Origin: Acidobacteria subdivision 2 bacterium RH1 MAG20
GTDB taxonomy: Bacteria; Acidobacteriota; Terriglobia; Terriglobales; Acidobacteriaceae
Direction of reading: 5' to 3'
DNA length: 64,000 bases
Assembly: GCA_002197545.1 (NCBI GenBank)
Contig: NFUO01000112.1
Coordinates: 160,110 to 224,109 of the forward strand
A model generated the notes under the pieces. The model was not told the DNA's origin, ran no database searches, and saw only the letters and a list, made by a program, of their open reading frames with translations. Position 1 is the stretch's first letter. The number at the start of each line of letters is the position of its first letter. The position numbers were made by a program, and so were the translations under genes. Shown piece by piece: positions 63,654 through 64,000 of the stretch.

Positions 63654-63694
63654 CCGCGGATCTCATTGATTGGTAATGGTATCCGCGGTTTTTT
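63654..63694 (+). terminator. Intrinsic terminator
   Basis: CCGCGGAT pairs with ATCCGCGG around a 19-base loop and is followed by TTTTTT. No plus-strand gene that it would end is evident directly upstream, so it may belong to a lost gene or an unrecognised RNA. Confidence 0.65.
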
Positions 63695-63732
63695 GGCTTG
63701 ATAATGGGTTTTTCTGAGGTTTTCGCCCTTTT

Positions 63733-63999
63733 TTATTTTGCGGGGGCGGGTTGGCCTACTGTGCGGACGGCGTCGTCGACGACGGCAAAGAGGAGCTGGT
63801 CGTGGTCGGCTTTGGCCTTTGCCTTGATGATTTCACCGGCTTTCTGGCCTGCCTCCGCGCTCTCGGGGAGAGTGAGGTCGCGGTTCTGGGCGGAGATGGC
63901 GGCCAACTGCTGAACGATGTCGAAGAAGGTGTCTTCGCTCTTGTTGGCAAGCTGCCAGCACTGGGAGACGGTGCAGGTGAGGATCTGGTCCTGGGTCCA
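63733..63999 (-). CDS. Unknown protein, C-terminal part (5' end outside window)
   Basis: About 88 residues ending VRTVGQPAPAK, running off the right edge. Sequence such as WQLANKSEDTFFDIVQQLAA and AGEIIKAKAKADHDQLLFAV is helical and alanine-rich; I do not recognise the family. High GC codon use fits the chromosome, so it is probably a real core-type gene. Confidence 0.5.
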   Translation of the reverse strand, partial: WTQDQILTCTVSQCWQLANKSEDTFFDIVQQLAAISAQNRDLTLPESAEAGQKAGEIIKAKAKADHDQLLFAVVDDAVRTVGQPAPAK

Positions 64000-64000
64000 A

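Overview
The window looks like a chromosomal segment of a high-GC diderm bacterium of the Acidobacteriota, most likely family Acidobacteriaceae (Granulicella/Edaphobacter/Terriglobus-like). This is an inference from gene content: a MacB/FtsX-type 'ADOP' duplicated permease, a PEP-CTERM protein, BamA and LptD (so an outer membrane), a GH35 beta-galactosidase, a DUF5715 protein, and several families of short intergenic hairpin repeats. No rRNA, tRNA or CRISPR array was recognised.

Layout. 1-5.5 kb: DUF2251 protein, GNAT acetyltransferase divergent from a LysR regulator, 5'-nucleotidase, C4 zinc-ribbon coiled-coil protein, and a pseudokinase-TM-SPOR protein. 5.5-10.6 kb: DHA2-type exporter, secreted tandem retropepsin-like protease, secreted GH35 beta-galactosidase. 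10.6-15.7 kb: prmC, a secreted unknown protein, prfA, a methyltransferase-like membrane protein, a PEP-CTERM protein. 15.8-24.2 kb: aldo/keto reductase, SnoaL-like protein, FAD oxidoreductase, clpB, transaldolase, fumarylacetoacetate-hydrolase-family enzyme. 24.2-28.3 kb: fibronectin-type lipoprotein, XRE-cupin regulator, metallophosphoesterase, Bax-inhibitor-1 protein. 28.5-30.5 kb: an AT-richer, two-gene, overlapping cassette of a ParA-type ATPase and a HEPN-motif protein; this is the best candidate for an undescribed (defence or toxin-like) system. 30.5-34.3 kb: asnS, sugar isomerase/epimerase, SGNH hydrolase, gamma-carbonic anhydrase. 34.5-36.7 kb: an ECF41-type sigma factor with cupin and NmrA-like genes and a recognisable ECF41 promoter. 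36.9-42.2 kb: hisS carrying a large in-frame insertion, a VapBC-like pair, aspS, lipA. 42.4-46 kb: secreted carboxypeptidase-regulatory-like protein, a circularly permuted GDPD, murQ. 46.1-56.6 kb: envelope biogenesis genes bamA, an RDD membrane protein, lptD, a DsbA-like thioredoxin, a SurA/PpiC-like lipoprotein and a Gfo/Idh/MocA oxidoreductase. 56.6-64 kb: LAS-type peptidase-like protein, the ADOP permease framed by transposon-like inverted repeats, CHAD and DUF1508 proteins, then a decayed patch (IS1595 transposase fragment joined to a frameshifted DUF3800 gene) and the end of an unknown minus-strand gene.

Themes. (i) All three aminoacyl-tRNA synthetase genes (asnS, hisS, aspS) carry in-frame extra sequence: palindromic repeat-like inserts in asnS and aspS, and about 350 bp of compositionally different DNA in hisS. 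(ii) Dispersed hairpin repeats of at least four kinds fill the gaps between genes; one kind has terminal inverted repeats like a MITE. (iii) lptD, dsbA-like and surA-like genes follow one another in a way that fits outer-membrane protein and LPS-transporter assembly. All functional calls rest on reading motifs by eye; no database search was run.
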